Of a DNA stretch of 64,000 nt, positions 1-10,622 are shown in pieces. Source of the stretch: Corinectria fuckeliana (lineage: Eukaryota > Ascomycota > Sordariomycetes > Hypocreales > Nectriaceae); assembly GCA_019137255.1 (NCBI GenBank), contig WPDH01000245.1, forward strand, positions 219,084 to 283,083, given 5' to 3'. Position 1 is the first letter of the stretch, and the number at the start of each line of letters is the position of its first letter. The notes beneath the pieces are model-generated. The model was not told where the DNA came from. It saw only the letters and a program-made list of their open reading frames with translations, and made no database searches. The position numbers and the translations under genes were made by a program.

Positions 1-1517
1 TAAGAAGCTTCACGACCAACATACACACAACAGCCTGATGGTTCTCTCACCTGCTACTTATTCTGACGCCGGCACGCCAGCACAGAGATTAGGTGCTCAG
101 GAAGCAATATTTAAGATTCCTTGATGGTTAGAAGCGTCCGAACGCAGATTCACCTCAATGATGGAGAAGTAGAGAGGCTCGTCGTTGGCTTCCCACACCC
201 CGAGAAAATTCTTTACCCACACTCCGCATTCCATGGATGAGGCCATTGACTTTGCTATTGGCATTTCTGGTCTGACGGATGTTATTATCTCGGAAATTGT
301 TTAGCTCACGAGAGGATTGACAGGGGAACTCGGCGGGACAACGGCTTCCCCGTGGCTACGAGAGCCGTGTGGTTCTTGTCGTTAGGATGAGGAACTTTGA
401 GAAGGGGACCGGGGCACGGCTGGGCATGGCGTACATCCTCGAGGCTATCACAAGGGCACTTCGTATGCCGTTAAGCTGGGTCTTAGCTATACGGCTGTAC
501 GTCTACAGCGCACTCTTAAGGGACTACCTAGTCAAACCTGTGAAACCCTACGACTGGTCAAGCTGCAAGATGCTGGAGGTCATTGAGAAAGATAGTGTGG
601 CGGTCGATGGCAGCGGCAGATGTTGCGATATTAGGAACGAGCCGTCAAAGATTCGAGAAGTCCTCACTTGTTTAAATTGCTCTGCTGAGTTCAGACCAGG
701 ACAGGGATAGTGGGAGGCACAAGAAGAAAATTCACGAAGACATGAGAACACGATAGTCCACTGAGGTGAGCCAAACTGGCCCGAGACATTCAGGAGTCGT
801 AGTGGGTTTTGAAGCATGTGAAGAAACACGCAGAGGTGGAAGGCTAGAGTCTAGCGATAACATAGATGACGAAAGAAAACATAAATTGACAAGAGATGCT
901 GCAGGCAGTTCAAGACCTCATAGTCTCAAGGCCAGATATTACACTTCACCCTACTCTTGGGTGCGCGTTGACCAACGTCTGATGTCCTCGCATTTCTGAC
1001 ATCTCAAGTTCATGATGCTGCGTGAAAAGGGAAAGGGTTCCGGGCAATCGGTGCCCGACTGGATTGCTGACGTGCACGGCTCGAGGACTTCCACAACTGC
1101 CAATAAATCCCTGCAATGGACGCAATAATGCGTCTCTATGACTTTCGTGCACATTCTGAGGTTGAGGTTAGGGTGCTTAATCTAGGTGGATTGAGTTGTT
1201 AGTGTTTGGGGGTTTCTTTTGGGAATTTCTTTCGCTTGCTTAATTAGCAAGTAGGCGAGAAACTGTGGGGACGGTCGGCTTCTTATAGAAACCACGTTAG
1301 CGTGATTGAGAACTACGTCTTGAGATATTGTGAATCCTGCATTCGATGTTGCAGTGCTGCAGTGTAAGGCGGAGTGGACAAGCAATCCAGGTCAGTACTG
1401 TGTTTTCTGGGGCGCCCGATCACGTGTCAGACCCCGCAGGCATCAACATCTCCACATCGACAGCCAGCCCACAATATGGAGCCCAAAGTTGAATCGTCCA
1501 ACTCGTCGGAATAACAC
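1..1517. other. Gene-poor left edge, no supported gene
   Basis: Several short open frames occur (for example 369-710 on +), but none shows a recognisable domain, a convincing start context or splice signals. Composition is mixed and codon use is unlike the GC-rich third positions of the real genes here. It could be a decayed gene or repeat; I see nothing definite. Confidence 0.4.
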
Positions 1518-1646
1518 GGTCGCGTGGCCCAATGGGTATGCATCATCATCATTCACGAGTACTATCCAACAGTCAACTAACAGTTCCTTAAGCAAGGCGT
1601 CTGACTACGAATCAGGAGATCGTAGGTTCGGGCCCCACCGTGACCT
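1518..1646 (+). tRNA. tRNA-Arg(ACG) copy interrupted by a 57-nt GT-AG insertion
   Basis: Bases 1518-1535 plus 1593-1646 reproduce the intact tRNA-Arg(ACG) at 1899-1970, including the acceptor stem (GGTCGCG with CGTGACC) and the anticodon arm with ACG. The tRNA is split inside the D arm by 1536-1592. Removing exactly that block restores the 72-nt tRNA. Two T-arm differences exist relative to the intact copy: GTGGG became GTAGG, giving an A-C mismatch, and the loop TTCGAGC became TTCGGGC, losing the near-invariant A58 that is also a B-box base. The A box is intact upstream of the insertion and a T5 run follows at 1651-1655. Known nuclear tRNA introns lie after position 37, so this position is abnormal. 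It is either a non-functional copy or a tRNA needing an unusual processing route. Confidence 0.8.
1536..1592 (+). other. Spliceosomal-intron-like insertion within a tRNA gene
   Basis: The 57-nt block begins GTATGC, carries CTAAC at 1577-1581, and ends TTAAG, placing the presumed branch A 12 nt from the 3' end. These are the hallmarks, and the usual length, of the protein-gene introns elsewhere in this window. Its edges match the discontinuity with the intact tRNA exactly. No target-site duplication or terminal inverted repeat is evident. Confidence 0.65.
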
Positions 1647-1724
1647 TCTCTTTTTGCTTCTTCCAAGTACAACTCCATTCACTCTTTGAGCAACACCGAG
1701 CTGCTTCGTCCTTTGGAACAGCAT

Positions 1725-1740
1725 GGTCCCGTGGCCCAAT
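1725..1740 (+). pseudogene. 5' fragment of a tRNA-Arg(ACG) gene
   Basis: Sixteen bases match the first 16 bases of the neighbouring tRNA-Arg at 15 positions, and then similarity stops. About 100 bp later, near 1839-1876, bits resembling the anticodon arm and the following AGATCG occur in the right order, so this may be a third, heavily decayed copy. The second half is weak and could be chance. Confidence 0.45.
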
Positions 1741-1898
1741 CAGCAATTTGCAATCTGTTAATCTCTGTGAAACTGCTTTAGAAAGTTGTCTAACAGGGTT
1801 TGCTCATTCTGTCTAGCTTTCGTTTTTGCTTTGCTTGGGGCGCCTGACTCGACAATATGGAATGCAAGATCGAGCAAAAATCTCCAACAAATCAGCCC

Positions 1899-1970
1899 GG
1901 TCGCGTGGCCCAATGGCAAGGCGTCTGACTACGAATCAGGAGATCGTGGGTTCGAGCCCCACCGTGACCT
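1899..1970 (+). tRNA. tRNA-Arg(ACG), intact
   Basis: A 72-nt cloverleaf without intron. The acceptor GGTCGCG pairs with CGTGACC, the D arm contains TGGCCCAATGG (A box), the anticodon stem CTGAC/ATCAG-type arm presents ACG, and the T arm GTGGG-TTCGAGC-CCCAC carries a consensus B box. A T5 terminator run lies just downstream at about 1977-1981. It decodes CGU/CGC/CGA after A34 to inosine editing. Confidence 0.93.
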
Positions 1971-2786
1971 CTCTTTCTTTTTGTTGGGCGTTTGTTCCTG
2001 GCATCTTCCCATTCCCTCAGTCTCCGTCCCACGAGGACGCCTAAATGATGGCTCAGTTATCCTCGCTGTTGCTTCACATCCCCACTCATGCTGAAAATAG
2101 AATCGCTGTTTTCGGTTTTTGCGGGAAGGAGAAGCAGACGTTAATGCCAGGCCTGTTAACCCAGGACTACAAAGTACGTTCACTTACATCCTTCTTCCAC
2201 GTATGTTGTTAGTCCCTTCGACTTTGAAAGTCACTTTGGAAAGACCCTGGTAACATCTCTACATAACGTAGATTACTAATACCAGCTGGTGAGTGAGTCT
2301 TAAATTCCACTGCGCTTAGTGGTTATTAATTCACACAGAACAACAAGGAAGGACTATGACTTATTGTCATAAAGCATCAACTGGCATGTTAAGGCCTGTC
2401 GCCCAGCTAATAAAGTCCTACTTAGAAGCAACGCAATTTCTGCTAATGTTCTTATTAAAATAAAGCAATATATGCTCTGTACATATAACAGTTGTCATAA
2501 CTGAGAAGTACTGTACATGCTTACAATAGGCTTAATGTCTAATCGTATTAGTTCCAGGATGCACATTTCGTAAAAGCGTTAATTAATTAATATTTATATC
2601 CTGTAGTGACGGCTAGTTCTGGGAAATAACCTACCTAACCCGTAGCAACTATATGTAATGGAAACAAGACTTCAGTGAGAAGTGCATCTCAATACCGTAT
2701 TGAATAGTTGGGTAGGGATGGGAACCAGGAGTATCATGACCAGCAAAAATGTAGTGTGCCAGCGCTCTCTGCAAGGTCAAAAGTAA
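1971..2786. other. Intergenic between inverted tRNA-Arg copies
   Basis: AT-richer sequence, especially 2280-2700, with TTAATTAATTAATATTTATA near 2578. No open frame with family features is visible. The composition suggests old repeat DNA, but no element is recognisable. Confidence 0.4.
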
Positions 2787-2858
2787 AGGTCACGGTGGGG
2801 CTCGAACCCACGATCTCCTGATTCGTAGTCAGACGCCTTGCCATTGGGCCACGCGACC
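2787..2858 (-). tRNA. tRNA-Arg(ACG), intact, inverted copy
   Basis: On the minus strand this 72-nt sequence is identical to the tRNA at 1899-1970 over the whole cloverleaf, while the flanking DNA differs. A T4 run follows on the minus strand. It therefore looks like a second functional gene in the opposite orientation about 0.8 kb away. Confidence 0.93.
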
Positions 2859-3359
2859 GTATCCTATTGGTTGGTTTAATAGTCTTGTTTTTGCGTTTAT
2901 AAGGAAGTTCTGACTTTATTAGTGCAACAGGTAAGCTACAACCCAATCAATGCTGTCTTAAAGAGAAAAGTCTATAGCTGTTTCTAAGTATTCCAGTGCT
3001 GTGACACTATGCTCACTTCTATTAGCTGTTATTTTCGTCCTCCGTGACAAACATTGGTACTCGGTGTCTTATCCTGTCAAGATTCGCCAACTATGATAAA
3101 GTGCTCGAACGAACCCTCAGCCCCGCCGCTTAAAACCCAAGTAAACATTTACGCCAGGTAAAATCAAGCAGAGAGAGAGAGAGAAAGAGGGAGAGAGCAC
3201 AATAGCCGGTCAACTTCCCTCACCAATAGACATGACGTTTTGTCGTCGTCAGATACGGTTATCATAACAAATGTATTTCCTTTACTCTTTGTACAGGGTA
3301 GTCATCCGCCTCCTTCAACCCCACCGCGGATACTACAAACTGGCACAATTGCAAGCCAG

Positions 3360-3366
3360 TGAGTCA
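3360..3366 (+). promoter_or_regulatory. Candidate Gcn4/CPC1 (AP-1-like) site TGAGTCA
   Basis: A perfect TGAGTCA palindrome lies about 280 bp upstream of the HIS5 start. The Gcn4/CPC1 bZIP factors of fungi bind TGA(C/G)TCA to induce amino-acid biosynthesis genes, including histidine genes. Placement fits; binding is inferred. Confidence 0.5.
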
Positions 3367-3531
3367 ATCAATCAACAGTGTGCGATCACGCACTTCCACG
3401 TCCAGGCAGATTTGTAGATACACGCATTACTGAAGAACCCACGACGATGCGGTCATTCGCATGAAGCCAGTCCACTCCACCCCCCTGATTGCATTTGCCC
3501 TCCCTCAGTATCAGCGACCCACCAAAGCTGA

Positions 3532-3537
3532 TGACTC
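3532..3537 (+). promoter_or_regulatory. Candidate Gcn4/CPC1 half-type site TGACTC
   Basis: ATGACTCT overlaps the classic TGACTC core about 110 bp before the HIS5 ATG. Together with the perfect site at 3360 it suggests cross-pathway control of this gene. Confidence 0.45.
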
Positions 3538-3645
3538 TCCCCTCCGGCGTCGGCGGGGCATCCAGGACGCTTAAGTTGAGGCACCCGACGCGCCAGCTTT
3601 CACCCGACTGAGCAAACTACCATCGCCAATTCAATCAATCCTCAA

Positions 3646-4965
3646 ATGGCCCCCTTCAACCTCCAGGCCTGCGCCCGGCCCAATATCCTCGCCCTCCAGC
3701 CCTACCGCTGCGCGAGAGAGCAAGTCTTGCCCCTCCCCCTCCCCCGCCTTGTACAACTTCTGCCCCGCGCCAAAAAAGAAAACCACCACAGCTGACCCAT
3801 CAACCACCACCGCAGCGACTACAAGGATGACGGCACCAACATCCTCCTCGACGCCAACGAGAACGCCTACGGGCCGTCCATCTCGCCCGACGTCGCTGGC
3901 ACCGGCACCGGCACCGGCTCCGGCGCTGGCGCTGACGTCGGCGTTGACCTCCTCGGCCTGCACCGCTACCCCGACCCGCACCAGGCCGCCCTGAAGCAGC
4001 AGCTCTGCGCGCTCCGCAACACGCACGCCCACACGCCCAAGACGCTCACGCCCGACCACCTCTTCGTTGGCGTCGGCAGCGACGAGGCCATCGACGCCCT
4101 GCTGCGCTGCTTCTGCGTCCCCGGCCGCGACCGCATCCTCACCTGCCCGCCCACCTACGGCATGTACGCCGTGTCCGCCCAGGTCAACGACGTGGCCATC
4201 GTCAAGGTGCCCCTGCTGCCGGCCCCGACCTTCGCCCTCGACGTCCCCGCCATCCTCGACGCGCTCGCCCACGAGGACGGCGTCAAGCTCGTGTACCTGT
4301 GCTCGCCCGGAAACCCCACCGGCTCGCTCCTCGCCAAGGCCGACGTCCGGCAGATCCTCGACCACCCCTCGTGGAACGGCGTTGTCGTTCTCGACGAGGC
4401 CTACGTCGACTTCGCCTTCGAGGGCGCCTCCCTCGCCGAGTGGGTCACCGAGTTCCCCAACCTCGTGGTCATGCAGACCCTCTCCAAGGCCTTCGGCATG
4501 GCGGGCATCCGCCTCGGCGCCGCCTTCACCTCGCCCCCGATCGCCGCCCTCCTCAACAGCCTCAAGGCCCCCTACAACATCTCCAGCCCGACCAGCGCCC
4601 TCGCATCCCACGCCGTCTCCGACAAGGGCTTGGCCGTGATGCGCGGCAACCGCGCCAAGATCCTCGGCCAGCGGGACCGCATCCTCGCGGAGCTGCCCAA
4701 GATCCCGGGCGTGGGCCGCCTACGCGGTGGCACCGAGAGCAACTTCCTGCTCTTCGAGATGCTCAATGCGGCGGGGGCCCCGGACAACACGACTGCGCTG
4801 GCCGTGTACGAGAAGCTGGCCGAGACCAAGGGCGTTGTCGTTCGGTTCAGAGGAAAGGAGCACGGCTGTCTAGGATGTCTGCGCATCACCATTGGCACCG
4901 AGCCTGAGGTGTCGCGATTCTTGGAGGAGCTGCGGACGACAATCAACGAGGTGAGGGGCTCGTAG
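3646..4965 (+). CDS. HIS5: Histidinol-phosphate aminotransferase
   Basis: Converts imidazole-acetol phosphate plus glutamate to histidinol phosphate, in cytosolic histidine synthesis. Two exons, 3646-3719 and 3816-4965, give 407 aa, a normal family length. Exon 1 encodes MAPFNLQACARPNILALQPY; after splicing the reading continues CARDDYKDDGTN then LLDANENAYGP, the conserved N-terminal block. PLP-fold landmarks follow: SPGNPTG near residue 190, DEAYVDF from D218, and SKAFGMAGIRLG with the Schiff-base lysine at about K249. The intron (3720-3815) begins GCAAGT and ends CGCAG, so it is a GC-AG intron; a GCTGAC branch motif sits near its end. The GT-containing alternatives inside do not restore the family sequence. 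Two candidate CPC1 sites lie upstream. Confidence 0.95.
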
Positions 4966-5280
4966 AATACGGCAAATACAAAGGAGGGGTAGAGCAGAAG
5001 AGACGGGATACAAAAAACGGCGTTCTAGCATAGATCTAGTTTCCTCTAGACATAATCTCGTAAATTATAGAAACGGTCATGGTACGGTCCAAGTCCATGT
5101 ATTCCGGTGCGCGTGCTCCCTTGTATGGATCCAGTTGTATGGAACTGCATGTATTCCCCAACGAAACGCCTCTCTGGCACAAGCTCAGCCCGCATGTGCC
5201 AACCTCTAGAGCAAAACGAAAATAAAAGTACATAAAGAGAGGGTATCATCGTGTTTGTCTTCTCCTTCCCCCTCTTTTTC

Positions 5281-6765
5281 TCAGGCCAGTCCTAGGGCGA
5301 GCAGGACGGCGCTGACGCTCAGCAAAGCCGTGAACAAGTTGCCCCGGGCCATGGTGGCGGCGTCTTCGCTTTCGGTAGGCGTGGCCTCGGCCTCGGTCTC
5401 GGTGGGCGCGGACTGGGACGTGGTGGTGGCGGTGGGCGTGCTCTTGACCTTGACCTTGGGGTTCCAGTCGGTGTTGCGGATGACCTTGATGTCGTCGCCC
5501 TGCAGCGGCGCGGGGGCGCTGTCGATGAGCAGGCCCTGGACGGCCTCGAGGGCGCACATCTGCTGGCCGAGGCCGGTGTTGTTGTCGTAGCCGCCGACGT
5601 ACCAGCGCATGCCGCACGAGCGGCCGTACTTGCCGCCGGTGCACGACTTGGCGGCGGCCTCGGCGGTGGGGAGCATGAGGGCGTCGACGGGTTCGCGGAG
5701 CGAGGCGACGAGCTGGGTGGACTGGTACAGGAAGCGGGACAGGTACCCCTTGAAGGTGGACATGTCCCAGTTGCAGCGATTGACCTTTTCGCAGGCCGAC
5801 TCGTACATGATGTTGGTGGAGTTGTCGAAGGGCGAGAAGAACCAGTCGGTGCCCTTGAAGAGGCCCTCGGTGCGCGTCGTCCACTCGGCCTTCTTGGTGT
5901 AGTTGGCCAGGACGGCGGCGCCGTACAGGTAAATGCCGCTGGTGTAGGAGAAGGAGTACTTGTTGGTCTTGACGCAGTTGTCGCTGGAGTCGGCGCCGTC
6001 GTAGACGTGCCACGTCTTGGGGTCGATGAAGCCGACGCTGTCGGACCAGTCCCAAATCTTCTCAGCCCAGTCGAGGTAGGTGTCGTTGCCGGTGGCGCGG
6101 GCCAGGCGGGCGGCGATCTGGAAGAAGCCGCCGTTGCTGACCGAGTTCTTGTAGTTCATGCCGTTGGGGTTCTCGGGGTAGATCTGCCACAGGAGGCCGC
6201 CGCCGCAGTGCGTCGTGTTCCAGCGGTCGACGAGCTCGTTGAAGACGTTCTCGCCGATGCGGAGCCACGACGGGAGGTCCTTGTTGGGCTGGGGGAAGTT
6301 GCGCTCGGCGGCCGAGATGACGGCGGAGCCCCAGAAGAAGAGGTCGTCGTTGCCCTCCTCGTCGCGGTGCTCCTCGGGCATGTAGTCCTCGTGCTTGCCG
6401 AGGTTGGTCGGGCCCAGGAGGGCCTGGATCACCACGTCGTTGTACGTGGGGTCGTTTGTGAAGTGGTAGTAGTCGAGCATGGCTCCCCAGAGCGCGCCCG
6501 CCACCCACCAGTAGTACGGGTCTTGAAGATCACCGAGGTCCTTGGGATAGTCGGAGTAGTTGCCCTTGTAGTAGGACATGGTGTCGAACGCCAAGCTGGC
6601 AGCGACATTTCGAATGGATTCTGCAGGCTGTGTGTAAGCATAGTCAACACCAACGACGACTTGGTACTTACTAGGATCGGTAGTATCCAGACTTGCAGGG
6701 AATGTCTTGACAGCGTTGTTGGCGGCTGCAACCGAGACCGCGGCTACAATGGGTAGCCACTTCAT
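5281..6765 (-). CDS. GPI-anchored GH76 endo-1,6-alpha-mannosidase (Dfg5/Dcw1 family)
   Basis: A wall-remodelling enzyme that processes the alpha-1,6-mannan core of GPI anchors so that wall proteins can be cross-linked to glucan. A single exon of 494 aa. The chosen start (6765) gives a clean signal peptide, MKWLPIVAAVSVAAANNAV; the frame stays open upstream for 63 more codons, but that extension is unlike any signal peptide. The GH76 catalytic pair is visible as EGNDDLFFW (D140-D141), with many N-glycosylation sequons. The C terminus has a Ser/Thr/Glu-rich linker (TATTTSQSAPTETEAEATPT) followed by a hydrophobic tail typical of GPI attachment. It lies tail to tail with HIS5, with a 315-bp gap. 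Confidence 0.93.
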   Translation of the reverse strand: MKWLPIVAAVSVAAANNAVKTFPASLDTTDPSKYQVVVGVDYAYTQPAESIRNVAASLAFDTMSYYKGNYSDYPKDLGDLQDPYYWWVAGALWGAMLDYYHFTNDPTYNDVVIQALLGPTNLGKHEDYMPEEHRDEEGNDDLFFWGSAVISAAERNFPQPNKDLPSWLRIGENVFNELVDRWNTTHCGGGLLWQIYPENPNGMNYKNSVSNGGFFQIAARLARATGNDTYLDWAEKIWDWSDSVGFIDPKTWHVYDGADSSDNCVKTNKYSFSYTSGIYLYGAAVLANYTKKAEWTTRTEGLFKGTDWFFSPFDNSTNIMYESACEKVNRCNWDMSTFKGYLSRFLYQSTQLVASLREPVDALMLPTAEAAAKSCTGGKYGRSCGMRWYVGGYDNNTGLGQQMCALEAVQGLLIDSAPAPLQGDDIKVIRNTDWNPKVKVKSTPTATTTSQSAPTETEAEATPTESEDAATMARGNLFTALLSVSAVLLALGLA

Positions 6766-9700
6766 CGTGGCTGACGATGTGCGATGGGACGGGATGGCAA
6801 TGTGTTGGTGAAGGTGTCTGTGTGAGTGGAGGAGTCGTTGTCGCACAGCGACGTTGTGACTCGGAGGGCGCGATACGGCCAAATCGAAATGAGGGCAGGT
6901 CCGAGGTACGGTACAGTGAGTGAATAAGCCGGAATAGATGCGCCGACAGGACAATTGATGAGCGAGAGTGAGGGTCGGTCGTCGATGAAAGAGTGAGTGA
7001 GTGGGCGAGTGAGCGAGTGAGTGAATGAGGCAGGACGAAAGCCAAGGTAGTGAAAGCTGTTACCAAAGCAGGCAGGCAGGACAAATAAGAGCAATGGAAA
7101 CCGGAACAAGATCCAGGCTAAAAGCTGGACGGAAGCGAAGGTAAAAGTAGGGAAAAAAGAAGAAAAAGCAAAAGCGTCAAGGTAAGTTAAGTTGAAGCAA
7201 AGAGGGTCCGGGGGTCCGGATCCGCCTGGTAGATAAGACCTTGGAAGGGAATACGAGGTGAGCGGGCTGAAGGCGGCTGGACTGGCTCGCGAAGGGGAAA
7301 TTGTAGAACAAGCCAACACGACGAGACAAGACAGACGCTTGGGACACTGGCTTGGCTTTCTTTGGATGGGGCTGAGACGAACGAGCGACAGGGCAGCACG
7401 GCGGGCTATTAATATCAGTCACGGCACAATGCATCACCGTCCTGTCCTCACAGTCGCTCATGTCGAAATCCATGAATCCATGAATCCATGAATCCATGAA
7501 TCCATGAAAACAAAAAGGCAAACAAACGCCCGCCCGGCCAGGCCAGGAACAAGCCAAGCCGCTCCTCCTCCCCGCATTGCATGAGCTGGACTCCATGATC
7601 CACGCCTGGTGCCACAAATGTCAGACACGCTCACAACCCCTGAAACCCCGTGCCGCGCCCTGTCGTCCAACGGAGGCCTTCTGGACTGGGTACTGTACAT
7701 GGACGAAGTCTGTGATCGACCGCCCGAGTGTTTCGTCTCGGCCGCGCGCCAAACGAGAAATGACAGGAAGCAGGTGTTTATGTACCATTTACATACCATC
7801 ACATATCATCATCATCTTCATCTTCATCATCAGCCGCTCGGGACTACACCGACTGGACAAGATCAGGCTGTTTGTTGTCGACCCACCGAACGGAGATGGG
7901 ATGGGACATTTTTAGGGCTGGAGCAAAAGCTGCGCCCGGTAAAGCCAGAGCTGCATCGCTTTGATCGCCCCATCTCCACTGGCTGCCGGGATCTGTCAGC
8001 CTGTCTCCGTATTGTAGGGTACATACTACTATTTATTAGGCTAGGGAGTTGTATCTAGGTCTATGTAACGGGCTCCATCACGAAGCCACCCGTCAAGCGT
8101 AGGCATGTTTCCCTCCATCTGTCACGCGCGGTTGGATGACAGCCGCTCGTGCAATTCCCGTTGTGTTTCTTTCTTTCCTGGTAACGGTAACGCACCGCAC
8201 GCCGAGAGAGGATGAAACATGAAACCTTGCCGCAGGTTGATTTGATCCTTTAGGAGCGCCTAATGGAAAAAGGGGGCGTGGCCAAGATCCTACCTAATCT
8301 ATCCGTGAGCCTTTCCCGCGTTTTCCCCTTTCGAAACCTTCGCCTTTTTGGGAGTGTGGGCTTTTCTTGGCTTGGGACTTTGGGGATTCCGAGAGTACAA
8401 GTAGATTACACCGCTGACTCAGACAACGTGGAATGATGATTGTGCCCCTGTCCTTCACGCACGAACACTGGTTCCAGACTCTCTCGCAGATCTGAGAGTC
8501 CCCAATTCGTCATCGCAATCCCCGTGAGAGTTGGCAATTAGGGTTGCTCGTTGCTTGCTTACCCGACCAAGCGCAAGGCGTGATGGGAAGGGGCCCTGGC
8601 CGTCAGCTATCGCTTGGGTACCAAGGCCCCTCGAAGCAGAGAGAACCAAGCTTACAAAAAGAACAGGTAGAAGAAACCGAGAATAAAACCCAATTACTGC
8701 TGGCTAATAGACGCATGCCTCCCTACCCCGGCGGGTCGAAAAGCTCAAGAGCTCAAGATTTGTCTTGGCCGCACCCCCACGCACCCATCATGACTTATTA
8801 CTTGTCCATCCAAGCCGAGAAGCCAAACTCATTTGATCACTCGTGTTCCGCGTTGCTAACAATTGCCTCCCGCTGTTTGCCCCTACGCCCTGCTCTCCGT
8901 GCTTCTTCCAACCGCTCGTACTTGTACAACACGGCGGCACACCCTGTGGACCTTGCATCGCTCACGTCTCAGTTGGGTCTGCAATCGATGTGCACACCGC
9001 CAATGAATCAAGGGAGACGTTCTAGATTGGGCGAAGAGGCGCATGCAACCTTGTCGTTTTTCTCATTCGCTGACAAGGACAGTCCATGACGCAGGCGGCA
9101 CACATGACCGTGTCCAACACCATGAGCCCGTTGGACGACATTTCCTTCAAGTTTCACCTTGTGCCTTAACAAGAACACATCCAGGAACTCATCGGTCTAT
9201 CTGGAGCATCTCAAGCTGTTCACAAATGACAAACCGTACCTCCCACACGTGGAAATGAACCCCGTTCAAGGATGACGGCGGAAAGCCGTGTCATTGCAAC
9301 AGTTAGGTAAGTTTTTCTCCCTTCCAAATGAAGCCGTCTCATGCTTCTGTCCTTGACGTTGCGCGTTCGCTACTCACCATTCCCACGCCCATACCTGTGC
9401 ACATGCCAACAACGCCACACCAATGCCCTCTGAATCCAAGACCCAAGAAAGCTGGAACTCGAATCGTACCTAAGTAGCAGAAGCATATTGGAAGTCGCAG
9501 CTCCTTCCCCCGAGGATGCAACGATCTGGATGCCAACCTTGGTACCTTGTCCTCGGCTGCTGCCCGTCGTCCTCCGGCACCGCGGCCATGGTCAGCACGC
9601 CCCAATCTACCTCGGTGCCGGAGTAAGTCGTTTTCCACGACACTTCCGTCGGGCCTGCGTGTAGGCCGTTGGTGTAGCCGGCCTTGTAACTTGAGGGTCA

Positions 9701-10200
9701 GATACCCCTACTTAATGCTCAAATATACCATGTAGATGTCTATTATTTGGGTGCAAATAAGCCTTCCCTGACTTAATAAGTAACCTAATTTGTAAAGCAT
9801 CAATCTTAAACATTAAGGCATAACTTTATAATAGACCTCCCTCTCTAACCTTGATAGCTTCTAAAAGCTTATCTAGCTAACAGAATATCTATAAAAGCCT
9901 AGCCATCTCTCGTCAAGCTGACGAGCCAGGTTAGCTTCCTTTAACACAATCTCAAAACACCATCTTCAACACAAACCCGAAAAGCAACATGACCACGATG
10001 CCTGCGATGCCCGCTGTACCTTCCAGGCAAATAAGAGCCCTAGCCACAACACATACACAAAGAAATACCACCACGATCTCGATGCGATAAAGGCGTGTGG
10101 TTACAAGCAGCAGCTTCAAGAAGCCGGATTGCTGTACCTTGGTGGCTTCCAATCAAGCTGCTGAGGCACCCTCAGCGAGATGTAGAGGGTAAATCTGGCC
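6766..10200. other. Long non-coding interval upstream of the GH76 gene
   Basis: The first few hundred bases are probably the promoter and 5' leader of the GH76 gene and are rich in GAGTGA-type repeats near 6960-7025. Open frames here have no recognisable features. The stretch 9700-9960 is clearly AT-richer and may be a decayed repeat. Confidence 0.45.
7468..7507 (+). repeat. 8-bp tandem repeat ATCCATGA x5
   Basis: Five perfect head-to-tail copies of ATCCATGA. The 8-bp period breaks a triplet frame, and no gene uses it. Confidence 0.9.
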
Positions 10201-10422
10201 CTCTTCAGCTGCCGCCTGCTTCTCGACAGCAGAGCCGCACACGCCAGAGACATCGCCTTCATCAAGCAAGAGGAGATACTGCTGGACGAGCTTGCCAGTA
10301 AGGAGAAAGTCGAATTTGAAGACGAGCGCACATTCCTCGAGGCAATACGGGATGACACAAGGTCAGGCCCGTGGCTTAAAGAGCTGCTAGGCTGCGTGGA
10401 GCTGGTCTGGATGGCCAGCTAA
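10201..10422 (+). pseudogene. Orphan coding fragment, 73 codons, function unknown
   Basis: This frame reads like real protein: charged and amphipathic, including DIAFIKQEEILLDELASKEK and VEFEDERTFLEAIRDD, ending in TAA. The frame is closed by TAG 15 bp upstream, and no ATG opens it, so it is either a last exon or a gene remnant. A short frame from an ATG at 9988 could be a first exon, but no convincing splice pair joins them. No homolog was recognised. Confidence 0.35.
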
Positions 10423-10622
10423 GGAGGCATCGAGGCATCTATAGAAGAGTCATAGGCCGGGAAAATTTCGTATGGTTTGGAAAAGTTAGATCGGGCGCAA
10501 AAGGTAGAGGGGTAAATAAGGTACGATACAAAGCTTGATCAAAACAAAGTTCCAATCAACGAGCCTCGAGACGCAAGATGCAATGCGTGACAACACAGTA
10601 GAAAGCAACACACTAAGTTCCC

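Larger units (their letters stand above)
2859..3645. other. Promoter and intergenic DNA upstream of HIS5
   Basis: No gene is seen. It holds a GA-rich microsatellite at about 3170-3197, a CT/CA-rich stretch before the HIS5 start, and two candidate general-amino-acid-control sites listed separately. Confidence 0.5.

Noticed and set aside
6762..7319. Long minus-strand frames over the GH76 promoter, including serine- and threonine-rich hydrophobic stretches
   Set aside because: They overlap the GH76 gene's 5' leader in another frame and arise from GAGTGA-type repeats; no splice or domain support.
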